Assembly: GCA_028023455.1 (NCBI GenBank)
Contig: JAQFVV010000184.1
Span: 870,001-934,000, forward strand
From: Epiperipatus broadwayi
Lineage: Eukaryota > Onychophora > Udeonychophora > Euonychophora > Peripatidae
DNA: 64,000 nucleotides
Direction of reading: 5' to 3'
Positions 53,650 through 64,000 of the stretch are shown here, in pieces. Within the stretch, counting starts at the first letter, position 1. Each line of letters opens with the position of its first letter. The position numbers and the translations under genes were made by a program. The notes under the pieces were generated by a model that saw nothing but the letters and a program-made list of their open reading frames with translations, had not been told where the DNA came from and made no database searches.

Positions 53650-56355
53650 GACAATAATTTAATCATTAATATATTGGTAATTAATTTTTTCATTATTAAA
53701 TTGGTTTTTGTTATAGAGAGACGTAGTGGAATACCTAAAAATTTAGTTAGAACTGCTATAAACTTTGATAGGATTTTTTTCCTGATAATAGCTGCCATGC
53801 TAATAAATATTTGTCCTATGAGTTGTTTGAAAATTTTTTTTAGACAATCTTCAATAATAAGAATCATCAACATAAGCTAGTATATTTATTTCTCTTCCAA
53901 AGCTTGAGACAAATATTCCTGGAATATTACAATTGATCTTTTTTAAAAGAGAATTGATATATATATATAACAAATAAAGTGAGGATAAGATTGATCCTTA
54001 GGTGAGGCCTTTTGTAATGTGAAATATTGAAGAGAGTCTTATAAAAGTTTTTGTATCTCCTTTTTTATTTTTTATAATTTATTAGGCCCCAAATAAAAAT
54101 TGGGTTTTCAGGTACAATATTATATATTTATTTAGCAAGAAAATATAAATTTACATGATTAAAGGAACCTTTGAAATCAATTTTTATTGCAATCACATCA
54201 GATAGACTATTTTGTTTTACATGTGATACTATTTCATTATTTGCCAAAATTGCATGATAAATGTGTCTTTCTGATATAGAGGAATGGTTTAGGTAGAAGT
54301 TTGGTTGTCAAGATAGATTTAAATTTATTTAATAATATTGTTGAAAATATTTTAGCATGTGCATCTTCAATTAATATTAATATCATTTATGTTTTTTATT
54401 ACTTTTACAATGCTTTTTACAACCCACTATTGATAGTTTTGACAACCCCAGCAATCTTCTTCAGAAGTATAACAAACATTAATATATGAATACAAATATA
54501 CATGAACGTATAATTTTATATTATATATATATAAATTCTATCTTATAATTATTATTTATATACCCACATATATCTTTATATACCTCTCTATATAATTATT
54601 AACTTTTTATACATTTAAAATTTTTTTATATATTTTATATTTATCAACCAATACTTCCTATAATCATATATATATATATATTATTTCATTTATTTTTTTT
54701 TTTATTTTTTTTTTTTTAATATTTAACTCTAACATTATACATTTATATTCTATATTATTATTCATTATATTAAAAATCAATATGCATAATTTTCTTTAAC
54801 CTACAATATAATTTTTTTGACATTTTTTATACCTACCTTTTACTTATAATTTCAAAACATAACTGCTATCTATTCAAACTTTTAAATTTTACAGTTATAT
54901 TTAATAGCTACCTCTTTCCATTTTTTATATAATTAAATCTATTCTTAGTATTATTTTTTATGCCAAAATTTTTTTCAAGCCTAAATCTCTATTTAATACT
55001 GTCAATAGTGAGTAAAAAAGTATTGTACATAAATGATATTAATATTATATGAATTTGGTAATGCAATAAGAAAGATAAATTTATAATACATCTTCAATTG
55101 TTATAGGTATTAGTTCATTGATAAATGGATTAATGGTATTATGGTTTTTCTAATGAAATTAATATTGATTGTGGTAAGTCTGGACTTTTCAATCAATCCA
55201 ATGATTTATAGGTTATTATTAGTATATTGATGTTTGAAATATTTTCAAATCATTATGATTTACCCCGCTTCCCATTAGTATGTTACCATCTTGTTCTTTT
55301 AATATGTGAATTTCTTTCTGGTAATGTTTTTGTCTTTGCATAATTAATAGTTGTTCAAATCAGCATTAGATACCCCAAATATATTTCTGAATTTTAGTGC
55401 TTATATGTCCTCATGAACAATGTCTTATAATTTATTATACTGAACTTTCAATGTATTGATTTTTTTTACTATTGTTGACTGTTGTCATTATCTTTTTAAT
55501 ATGCCTGGAATTTCATCTATTAAATATCTCACATAGTTTGATAGAATGTAATTTGCTGATTTTTCATAAATGATTTAATTGGTGGACTGTAAAAATCTCA
55601 AATTTTTACTCATGTATATTAATAAGGCTCTAAATTAAAGTCTTTCATTATAATTTTTGACATATTGTCAGTATTAAGTTGCCTACTATGTGAACTATAT
55701 ATTTGATTTTTGGTGTTACTCTCAATTTTTCTATATTATGGTCTGTGAAGAACACTGATGTGACTTTAGTATTTAGCCAGAAACTAGGAGAAAAGATGAT
55801 ATGATCTATTAAAATTGTTGCAATTGTTTTTAAAAAAAGAATATGCACTTTCTGGTAATTATCTTACTAAAGTATACATATTTTAAGATAATAGATATTG
55901 ATTTAATTAGTTAGGAAAGTGTTGTGATTGACAATTGTAATCATCCATTATACATATGCATCGTGATTTATTGATTGAATTGTATTTGATCTATTATTTT
56001 ACTAATTTATTTTCCTTTGTGGGATGAATAGAAATCACAAAGAAATATTTTTAGCTCTGAAATATTTAGAGAAATAATTACATAAGTGGTGTTTTTAGGA
56101 TTGTTATTGATTCATTTATTATTTTATTATTGATTAAAATCATGACCCCTTTTGCAGGATGATTATTCAAAAAAGAAATGGTACACCAATTGTTAGATAA
56201 TAATTTAAGGATATTTGTATTTGTACTTTGACTAAATTTTGTTATAGTAACTGTTAATACATCAATAGATACACAATTAAAGAATCTGATTAACTTATGG
56301 ACTTTAGCCAGATATTTAATCCCTTTACATTGAGGGTTGCAAATTTTATATCATT
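53650..56355 (-). pseudogene. ORF2: endonuclease plus reverse transcriptase, L1/Tx1-like
   Basis: The endonuclease begins IKFATLNVKGLN (about 56350-56315), like the TLNVxGL start of L1-type endonucleases. IMDDYNCQ (about 55960) stands where GDFN is expected. After the linker, the RT N-terminal part reads QPNFYLNHSSISERHIYHAI then NEIVSHVKQNSLSD (about 54300-54210). Motif A is AIKIDFKGSFNHVNLYFL (about 54190-54135), where FEKAF has become FKGSF. ITKGLT-GSILSS and INSLLKKINCNIPGIFV follow, then the catalytic LAYVDDS (about 53880-53860). Several frameshifts and stops. Confidence 0.75.
54420..54780. other. A+T-rich insertion in ORF2 with PLE-tail-like motif
   Basis: On minus, CTTCTGAAGAAGATTGCTGG continues to GTTGTCAAAACTATCAATAG. 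This CTGAAGA...CAAAAC arrangement matches that in the PLE-B tail. The rest (54490-54720) is nearly pure A+T. Confidence 0.4.
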
Positions 56356-56869
56356 ATTGTCCATTATGTGGAATGTAGATATTTATGATCCTATGAAAGC
56401 TTTATCAAATCATTAGGATTATAATATATTTTACTTAAAGTTTTTATGTTTTGTTTCCTCTTCTGGATGGTAGCTTTCTTTGTTTTTTATTTTTATTGTA
56501 GCTTTCTTTTTGTTTTTTATTTTTGTTTTATCTTCTTTTTTTATAGTATTAATTTGTCTTTTTTTTTTTTGGAAAATGATTTCATTCTCAGAAGATATTT
56601 CAGATAGTGAAGTATTTAAAATGCTAGGGGAGTTTTTTTATTTTTTTGACTTTAATTGTACTGTAGAGGTAGAAAGATTAATATTGTTTAGACATCTTTT
56701 AATTTCTTAACTTGTGATTTTGGTTTCATTTTTTTTATAGTCAAAATTGTTAGACTGACAATGTCACATAGTTACATTTCTTCTGTATTACCCCCATCCC
56801 CAACATCAAGTCATCTCAATTCTTAATATGTGAATTATTATTAATATTTTCTTTGGTCATGACTTAAGA

Positions 56870-57930
56870 CCAAGTTGGTTTATGTGGTATAAGGCAATTA
56901 TGTTCCATTCTTTCAATGAAGCCACAAGTAGAACATTTTCTCATAGAGCAATAAGAAGCTACATTCCCTGGTCTATAGCATGTAAAACACTCAATTGCTT
57001 TCTTTTAATGGGAATCTATCAATCATAATGAGATATGGTACATCATCTGATGTTTTATTTTATTTTTTCATTTTTAAATGAAAATCAAAGCTATTTGTAT
57101 GAATGTCTTGTTACTAATTTTGACTACTGCTCTTTTTTGTTCTAGAATTTTAGCAATATTTTACAGCATTAGTAAAGGTTTATTGTCAAATCACATAAGT
57201 GTGTGAACTATTCTTCCCATAATGATGGAATTGGGGTCTTTTGAGATGTAATAAATTTTATTTAGTTTAACAACTTGATCATATTTTCAGCTATTATTTT
57301 GTCTACTGTAGTTAAGTAAACTAGTGCTAGAAAACCTTTTGAGGATAAAAGAGAATCAGTTGATTTTATCAATTAGGCCTACTTTTTATAAAGCCTCAAT
57401 GTTATCTAAACATGAATGATGAAAAAATAAAAATTCTTCTGTTTCTATGTCAATAGAGCATATAATTGAAAAAAGTAGTGCTTCAGGAGTCCTCACATTC
57501 AGCCAATAGTTATTACATTTGACAAACACATTTGTATTTATTTTAGATACAAAGTGTTTTTTGCATTTATTTTGTAAGCAGATAGTTCAAGATTATTAGA
57601 CAATTTGTTTCTTGATGTTATTGAATGTGGAGCTGAGTTAACATTGTTTCTTCATAGTTATTTAGTTGTATGGATTTTTTTCTATATTTGGTCTTTTTCT
57701 TCTCAATTGTTTTTTTAAAATTTGATTACAGATTTTCACTATTAATTATCATATCTTCTTCATTCTTGTTAACACTTTCTCTGCCCATTTTTATTATGTT
57801 ATTTTGTTCTTCCTCCACAGCATTAATATTATTATTGTTTAAATTAATATTTTTACCTAATTTCATTTTATTATAAGTTATATTATTGTATACAGTATTT
57901 TTTTTAGAAAATTTCAAATAAGTTGACATG
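56870..57930 (-). pseudogene. ORF1 remnant with zinc knuckles
   Basis: An ATG at 57929 opens a 67-codon Asn/Lys-rich frame (STYLKFSKKNTVYNN onward). Further downstream, in other frames, DDVPYLIMIDRFPLKESN leads into ECFTCYRPGNVASYC and STCGFIERMEHNC (about 56996-56895). This is two CCHC-type knuckles as in LINE gag-like proteins, but the His of the first reads Asn. It would be the nucleic-acid-binding protein of the element. Confidence 0.6.
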
Positions 57931-57960
57931 TTCTATCAGAACCTTAATTCAAATATTCAA

Positions 57961-60739
57961 TTTTTTTTTTTACTTATAGAACCCTTCTCCTTATTTGCAA
58001 TGCTTCTCAATTTATAATATTAATTAAATTAAGAAAAAAATTAACATGATAATTATATAAAACTAAATGAAAATAAGATTTCAAATACAATGCTAATTTA
58101 GTTATCAAAACTCAACAATCTTCTAACATCCAGACAAAATTATGAGAGAAAGAGAATCCATTAAATTTTCATTTACAATCAAATTTTATTATTTTGGAAT
58201 GAGTTATTATTTTCTTAAGTAACATTTTAAAATTTAACTTCAATATGCGTATAATATAATAATAAATGCACTATAGCAAAATATAATCATATTTAAAAAT
58301 AAAATAAAAGCCCAGATAAATAAGTATTTGTGAATTTATATGTTTAATTCATGTAAGTATCATATTTTATTTGGGGCTTTTAGAGTTATCTCTATTTAAC
58401 AATAATTTTCAATTTTTTTTTATTAAAAAATAAAACCAAAAAACTTAAACTACTAACTATTTTTAAAAGAGTTAATATAGTTGATACAGAATATGATAAA
58501 AAAATAAGTGATGATAAAAATAATAGATAGCTAAATAACTGACTTTCAAATTCAAAAAATTGTGAACAATAAATAATTGATTAGTAAATATTTTATTATT
58601 GTTGTTATTATTATTAAGTTTTACTATATTAAACAAAGTATTAAAATTAATGATTCTAAAATGGTTGATATTTACATTTATTAAATCAGAAGAGAGAAAA
58701 AAACGAATTGATAAATGTTTATTTATTGAAAACTACTTATAAAAATATTATACTGATATATAAAAAATTAATTTACAAAACTTATTGAAAATACATATCC
58801 AGTACTATAAACATAACAATAAATTATTTTTTAATATTTTTAAGGTTCAGCAATATATGAGTGTATTAAAAATATATGATATTTATAATAGGGGATAAAG
58901 TGTTTACTTGTGAAGGCAAAATTATTAATCTGAGAAATCTGGAGAAAATAATAATACCAGATAATAGTGCTGGACAAGTATTTGGTATTAAAAATAATTT
59001 TTTTAAAAATGTTTTATATGGAGAATAGTTAAAAATAAATTCAGAGATTTGGATTTTAAAGTGAGAAAAAGAAAGAAAAAACTTATAAAAAAAAATAAAA
59101 CAGATTAGTCGAGTTGATAAAATCATAAAGCTTTTCACATTCAAAACAAATAATATTTCAATATAATATTAATATTTTCTCTTCTACCATTTTTAACTGA
59201 TCTGAACTTTTTTTGAGAATACCCCCCCCCCCCGTCTTTTTATGATAGTAAAAACATTAAGAAAGAAAACTTTAAAAAAGCATTGGAACATGATAAATAA
59301 TTATTTTTTTTAAATAATACATCAATATATATATATTGAGTTATTTAAAAGAGTAGATAAAAAATAAGCAATTACAAAAAAAACTAAAAATCATACTATG
59401 ATTCCAACTTACAAAATACTTTTTAGGACTAGATTCTTAATTTATAAAAGAAATTAAGAAGAAAGGACAAACTATAATGGAAATATTGTTAAAGATAAAG
59501 AAAAAAGTGGTAGATATATAAAAATTAATTATAGAAAGCAAAAAACAAAGAGGGAAAAAGTATTTATAGGGTCTGTTGTAAAAAAAAGTGAAGAAGATAC
59601 AAGAGAAGGGAGTTAATGATCCTGCTTGTGGAATTGGTTTTTGCATACAAGAGGGATGATTATGATGAAATGAAATAGAGAAAAAACCATAAGTATAAAT
59701 GACATTTGTAATTTATTTTGTTTTAAAATAATAATATTATGAATTTTATATATCAATAAATATATGTTTTTTTAATAAAATATTTGTATCTTCAAATCAG
59801 ACCAGTAAAAAATTTACAAGATTTTGAGAAATTTTACACATAAATATTACCTGAAATTAAATTAAAATCAATAAATAAATAATAATCAATTTGGTTTCTA
59901 AATCTAAATAAACAAATCATAAAATAAATCATTTATTTTTATTCAAGAATAATCTTGAAAAAGCTGTTTAATAAATGTATACATTTGATTAACATTAAAT
60001 TTATAGGTAATAAAAAATATTTAAATTGATTAGTTATTTTTATTTTAAAATGTCAAATGACTATTTTCATCATAATTTGTATCGTAATCTAAAAAGATTT
60101 AATAGCCACTATGACAATCATATATAAACTTCATTAACAGGCTACATCTAAACAGTTAATTTTAAAATTAATGCTATATAAATTCCTTTGTATATGTAAC
60201 TATTCCAATACAGATACCATTACTTAGATTAATGAATCTTAACTTCAGTTATCAGACTAAACAATATGCCATTGACATAAATGAAGACAAATAAATAATT
60301 ATAACTTAGATTGTACAAAAACATATGTAACGATTAAAACTTATTAATCAACAATTACATATTAGCAAAATTGTCAGAAATATAATACTTTCATATTATT
60401 GTTTTTTCTTTTAATTATTAATAATAGTGACAACATTTTCTTTTACTTACAAAAAATATTTTTTGAGCAAACTAAAATAATAGAAATAAACAAAATTGGT
60501 AATAAAATAAATAATTTCTAATCAATATAACCATAAGACAATGAATAGTCACTTATTAGATATTCCATAATGATTTTAACTACTTCCTTCTATTCTAGCA
60601 TATTCTGCCTTTTAGAAAAATGGGGAAATATCACAATTTTTATTAATCAATAATTATATTTTAATGCTGTACTGCTGAAAAATATAGAATTAAAATATTA
60701 TAAAAAAAAAAAACCTAAAAGTTATGTATTATCAGATTT
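57961..60739. other. A+T-rich stretch, no assigned gene
   Basis: Plus strand 58880-59060 gives GDKVFTCEGKIINLRNLEKI and then IIPDNSAGQVFG; 59440-59650 gives NYRKQKTKREKVFIGSVVKK. These are unusually protein-like for this DNA but unrecognised. A C homopolymer lies at 59222-59233. Confidence 0.35.
59222..59233. repeat. C homopolymer (12)
   Basis: Twelve C residues in otherwise A+T-rich DNA. Confidence 0.9.
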
Positions 60740-61800
60740 ATATGCATTAAGAAGCCTGACATAAATTTATTAATTATTTATATATTGCTACTTTTGTTAC
60801 ATTATCTTAATAATTTTAACCTATTTTTTTTAATAAAAAAAAAGAAGATTGATAACTGTCTGGCCTTATCATATTTCTTATATTTTTTGCTTTAATAAAA
60901 TGATTACAAAATAAAACATTATCAACTTTATCAATACTTAAATCTAAAAAAATTAACATATCAAATTCAAATGTACTCCCCTCAATAAATAAATTTAATA
61001 TTAGAATCAAAAGCATTCAATCTATTTTAAAAATTCTTCAATTTATCATACTGTATAACTAACAAACAATCATCAGCATACCTAACAAATAATTGTAAAG
61101 ACCCAGAAAAATTATTAATAATACTACTCTCTAAAAAGTCAATATAGACAGAAATCATTAAAGGAGAAATAACAACTAATAACCCATCCCTTTTTCATTT
61201 TATAAAACACATCATTACACACAAAATACACAGAATCCTCTAATAACAATAGCAATTCATAAAAAAAAATCATAATCTTATCTGCAGAAAAATTTCCAAA
61301 TTTTTTAAACAGTAAAAAACACATTAATGCTTTTTCCCCTATCAACTGAATGATACATATTTTCATTATCTAAACTACCAAAAACACATTTTTTTTCTAA
61401 AACAAATCCATTAATGTTTTTATATGTCTCAAATGAAAAAAGATACATAAAACTGACATAAATCTATATAATTCTTAAAAAACATTATAAAAAATTTTGA
61501 AATTTTATCAGCAATACCCCCTTGTAATATCAAAAATACATCTTCAAAGAAAACTATCATTATGAGATTTCAAATTGAAGAAAATCTTAATAGCCAAAAA
61601 ATCACTAGAATCGCAATTTAAATTAATAGATCTATCTTTAAAAAAATGTATTTACCATAATTTCAATTAACTTAGATTTTATTTTCTTAGCAGGATCAGA
61701 ATTTAAAATATTATATTTAACATTATTTAATTCTGAAGAAACTTTATTCTTAAAAATCACTTATTTAACAATGCAAAACAACCACCTTTGTCTTCTTTTA
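60740..61800 (-). pseudogene. PLE-C reverse transcriptase, left copy
   Basis: Read downward: LLKEDKGGCFALLNK then DPAKKIKSKLIEI (about 61800-61640), matching the KADKGxxxVxLxK...DPxxKxxxKL start of PLE RT. Then KISKFFIMFFKNYIDL and VFGSLDNENMYHSVDR (motif A). SADKIMIFFYELLLLLEDSV then YFVCNDVFYKMKKGWVISCY follow, and RYADDCLLVIQ (motif C, about 61095-61060). STFEFDMLIFLDLSIDKVDN and NIRNMIRPDSYQS end it near 60830. Stops and frameshifts are present, and the GIY-YIG region is absent. The right copy at 62470 is the same family inverted. Confidence 0.75.
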
Positions 61801-61939
61801 ATAGGGTAACATCACTGGTCTTAAATCTTTTTTTAAAAGACATTTTCGCTGAAATCAGGCTTGCCACTTACATAAACTTTGCCATCTGACTGACCGTCTG
61901 CAAGGTGATTTTTCAAAAATTACCACTTGATGAACTCAA

Positions 61940-62060
61940 TAACTGCTTCCTCAACATAATTAAAAATATCCAAGAAACAGACAAGAGAGAGGCTGATCCA
62001 TACCTGGCCATATTAACCTGGGAATTCACAACTGGCCTAAACAGTACCTGACCAACCAAC
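61940..62060 (+). pseudogene. possible Gypsy-type integrase scrap
   Basis: The plus frame reads NIIKNIQETDKREADPYLAI followed by LTWEFTTG, resembling the ...DPYLALLxWRNTP segment at the end of Ty3/Gypsy integrase. The segment is richer in G+C than its surroundings. It is short, with no LTR identified. Confidence 0.35.
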
Positions 62061-62469
62061 CCCTAAATAATTTATATGAAAATAACTATTATCATTTAAT
62101 AAAACTCTCCAACCATAGCTTACCAAAACAGGGTTTACTAACAAAGGTATTTTGTTATAGACTAGATGAATAATTTTCACCTTGCATCCACAGACTAAGT
62201 TCTTCACTAACACTCATTTTGTATTCTACTGACTTTTGGATCATTTCTTTTTTGTATATATCACCTTGTAACCTCACCTAGTTAATTCTTGTTATTTATT
62301 TTTTTTTATTTTTTTTTTGTAATCACTTATAGGTCAAATAAAATTATCTTGAAAAAGAAAAATCTATTTGCTTTGGGACAAAAACAATTTTTTCTCTCTC
62401 AAGTAACTGCCTATTCAAAATTATCCCTGTAGTTGAAACAGAAAAATTTGTTTTTTCTCCAAAGCAAAA

Positions 62470-64000
62470 GAAAACAAAGGTGGCCATTTTGCATTGTTAA
62501 ATAATAGGATTTTAAGAATAAAGTTTCTTTAGAATTAAATAATGAAAGCATGTTATTTTAAATTCTGATTCTGATAAGAAAATAAAATCTAAGTTAATTG
62601 AAATTATGAAAATGATAGTAAATAATTTTTTTTGATAGATTTCCTTATTTAAATTGTTATCCTGGTGATTTTTTTTTGTTCCTAAGGTTTTCTTTAAAAT
62701 ATATTTTTGATTTTATAGGGGGGGGGGTGTTGATAAAATTTCAAAATTTCTTATGTTTTTTAAAAATTATATAGATTTAAGTCAATTGTGTGCAGCTTCT
62801 TTGTTTGAGGTGTATGGCAAAATTAATGAATTTGTTTTAGAAAAAAAATGTGTTTTTGGTAGTTTAGATATAGAAAATATGTATCAATCAGTTGATAGGA
62901 AAAAAATCATTAATGTGTTTCTTACTATTTAAAGAAATTTGAATATTTTTCTGCAGATAAGATTAAGGTTAATATAATCTGCTATTGTTATTATAAAATT
63001 CTAATGTATTTTGTGTGTAATGATATGTTTTATAAAATTAAAAAGGAATGGGTTATTGGTTAAGTTATTTCTCCTTTAATGTGCTCTGTTTGTATTGATT
63101 TTTTTTAGACAATAGTGTTATTAATAATTTTTCTTGTTCTTTAAAATTATTTGTTAGTTATGTTGAGGATTGTTTGTTTGTTATACAGAAAGATAAATTG
63201 AATGATTTTTTTTGATAGATTGATTTTTGATTCTAATATTAAATTTACTATTGAGTGGGGTACATTTGAATTTGATAAGTTACATTTTTTACATTTAAAT
63301 GTTGATAAAGTGGATAATGTTTTATTTGTAGCCATTTTATTAAAGTAAAAAATATAAGAAATATGATAAGGCCAGACAATTATCAACATTTTACTCATAA
63401 GAAACTTTGTTTATTGAATTTTTGTCATAAGAATAGAAGACAATAATTTTGAAAATAATACTTACATGCTAATTTGCCTCTGATCATACTGAATTAGGAT
63501 ATAATCATGATTTTATTAGGAATATTGTATTTAATAAAAATATCTATAAATCAGTTAATAATGAAAATTTAATTGATAGTGTGAATAAAGAGTTTATTTC
63601 TTTCCCTACAAGGCATCAATAAGTAAACTGACCTATAAGAATAGTTTTTTTTATTGGGTAATATGAATGTGTCCTGAAAGAAAGAATTAAATTTAAATTC
63701 ATTATTAAATAGTTCAGAACAGTCAATTGATTGCAAATCTATTCCTGGAATAGTTTATAAGATACCTTATAGTTGTCATAAAATTTGCATAGATCAGAAT
63801 AAATTAAGACTTAAAGTTCATAAGAGTAGAGTTAAAAATAGATATCAAAACTCAGCTTTGTATATATTCATGAACTGAATACATAAGTCATAAAATATTG
63901 ACAATTCTGAGGTTATCTTTTATATATAAAAAAGTGAATTGAAAAGAAGAGTAAGAGAAACTTTGATGATAAACATTTTTGAGTCTGAGGTTATCAATCT
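62470..64000 (+). pseudogene. PLE-C reverse transcriptase and GIY-YIG, right copy, runs off the window
   Basis: KNKGGHFALLN-like text (about 62475) and DSDKKIKSKLIEIMK open the RT. KISKFLMFFKNYIDLSQ, then FGSLDIENMYQSVDRKKI (motif A, about 62850-62905), FSADKI, YFVCNDMFYKIKKEWVIG, and LFVSYVEDCLFVIQKDKL (motif C with YVED replacing YVDD, about 63150-63200) follow. GTFEFDKLHFLHLNVDKVDN and NIRNMIRPDNYQHFTHKK come next. After a gap come GIVYKIPYSCHKICIDQN (GIY-YIG core, the second motif decayed) and KVHKSRVKNRYQNSALY, then NIDNSEVIFYI and ELKRRVRETLMIN at the window edge. Frameshifts are frequent. Confidence 0.78.
62718..62727. repeat. G homopolymer (10) inside PLE-C
   Basis: The left copy has a shorter AGGGGG at the matching position (about 61515-61520 on minus), so the run has expanded here and shifts the frame. 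Confidence 0.85.

Larger units (their letters stand above)
53480..57960 (-). mobile_element. L1/Tx1-like non-LTR retrotransposon, antisense, degenerate
   Basis: On minus: ORF1 remnant with zinc knuckle (57930-56870), then ORF2 with endonuclease (about 56350-55650), linker, and RT (about 55600-53650). It spans about 4.5 kb, close to full length. An A+T-rich insertion at about 54420-54780 splits the RT. Plus-strand open frames here (53674-53880, 54301-54489, 56480-56710, 57670-57876) are shadows. Its phrasing differs from both other LINE families in the window. Confidence 0.7.

Noticed and set aside
61980-62060. Minus-strand RPVVNSQVN text as the RP motif of PLE-C RT
   Set aside because: It would lie upstream of the KEDKG block, the wrong order for a PLE; the plus strand gives a better integrase-like reading.
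1-64000. CRISPR array, bacterial operon signals, intact tRNA or rRNA genes
   Set aside because: None seen; the DNA is eukaryotic repeat-rich sequence and the tRNA-like pieces are SINE or PLE parts without a cloverleaf.

Overview
This is an A+T-rich (about three quarters A+T by eye) eukaryotic intergenic or repeat-dense window. I find no convincing host gene: no intact ORF longer than about 190 codons, no recognisable host exon, and no intact rRNA or tRNA gene. What can be recognised is degenerate mobile DNA: non-LTR retrotransposons of at least three kinds (an RTE-like endonuclease-RT family, a second RT family, and an L1/Tx1-like element with a zinc-knuckle ORF1), Penelope-like elements (PLEs) of at least three lineages with a GIY-YIG endonuclease, tRNA-derived SINE-like remnants, foldback repeats, a possible hAT scrap and a possible Gypsy integrase scrap. 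Several PLE lineages plus RTE-like LINEs suggest an invertebrate metazoan; the phylum cannot be named from the sequence.

Layout. 1.0-3.7 kb: RTE-like LINE on +, interrupted by a 400-bp repeat. 4.9-5.9 kb: antisense RT remnant. 6.7-16.7 kb: foldback and SINE-like repeats in A+T-rich DNA. 18.2-24.0 kb: antisense copy of the RTE-like LINE with two nested insertions, a PLE (18924-20999, 13-bp target duplication) and an inverted-repeat element (21238-21868). 25.7-26.7 kb: composite palindrome. 29-42 kb: LINE 3' ends, several copies of a second PLE family (PLE-B) and foldback repeats. 42.3-45.7 kb: two clusters of a repeat of about 450-550 bp in tandem and inverted arrangement. 47.25-47.83 kb: a near-perfect 243-bp-arm palindrome with a 12-bp target duplication. 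53.5-58.0 kb: antisense L1/Tx1-like element. 60.7-64.0 kb: two head-to-head copies of a third PLE family (PLE-C), the right one leaving the window.

Main discovery candidate. Three unrelated non-autonomous repeat families each carry sequences that fold as hammerhead self-cleaving ribozymes (CUGANGA, stem II, GAAA, a very short stem III, a UH cleavage site, then stem I). They are: the palindrome at 47.3-47.8 kb, with two intact opposed ribozymes; a foldback family (here Fb1) at 10.1, 15.8, 25.7-26.7 and 34.6-35.1 kb; and a tandem/inverted repeat with a pol-III B-box-like site (here HHR-SAT) at 1.4, 21.2-21.9, 42.3-43.6 and 44.9-45.7 kb. Minimal hammerheads are known from PLEs and from retrozymes. 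PLEs are abundant here, and PLE-A and the 47-kb palindrome share the same insertion architecture (left end flush with the palindrome, an asymmetric right tail, 12-13 bp target duplication). The working inference is a set of ribozyme-bearing non-autonomous elements mobilised by PLE machinery. All calls rest on reading by eye; no folding or database search was run.
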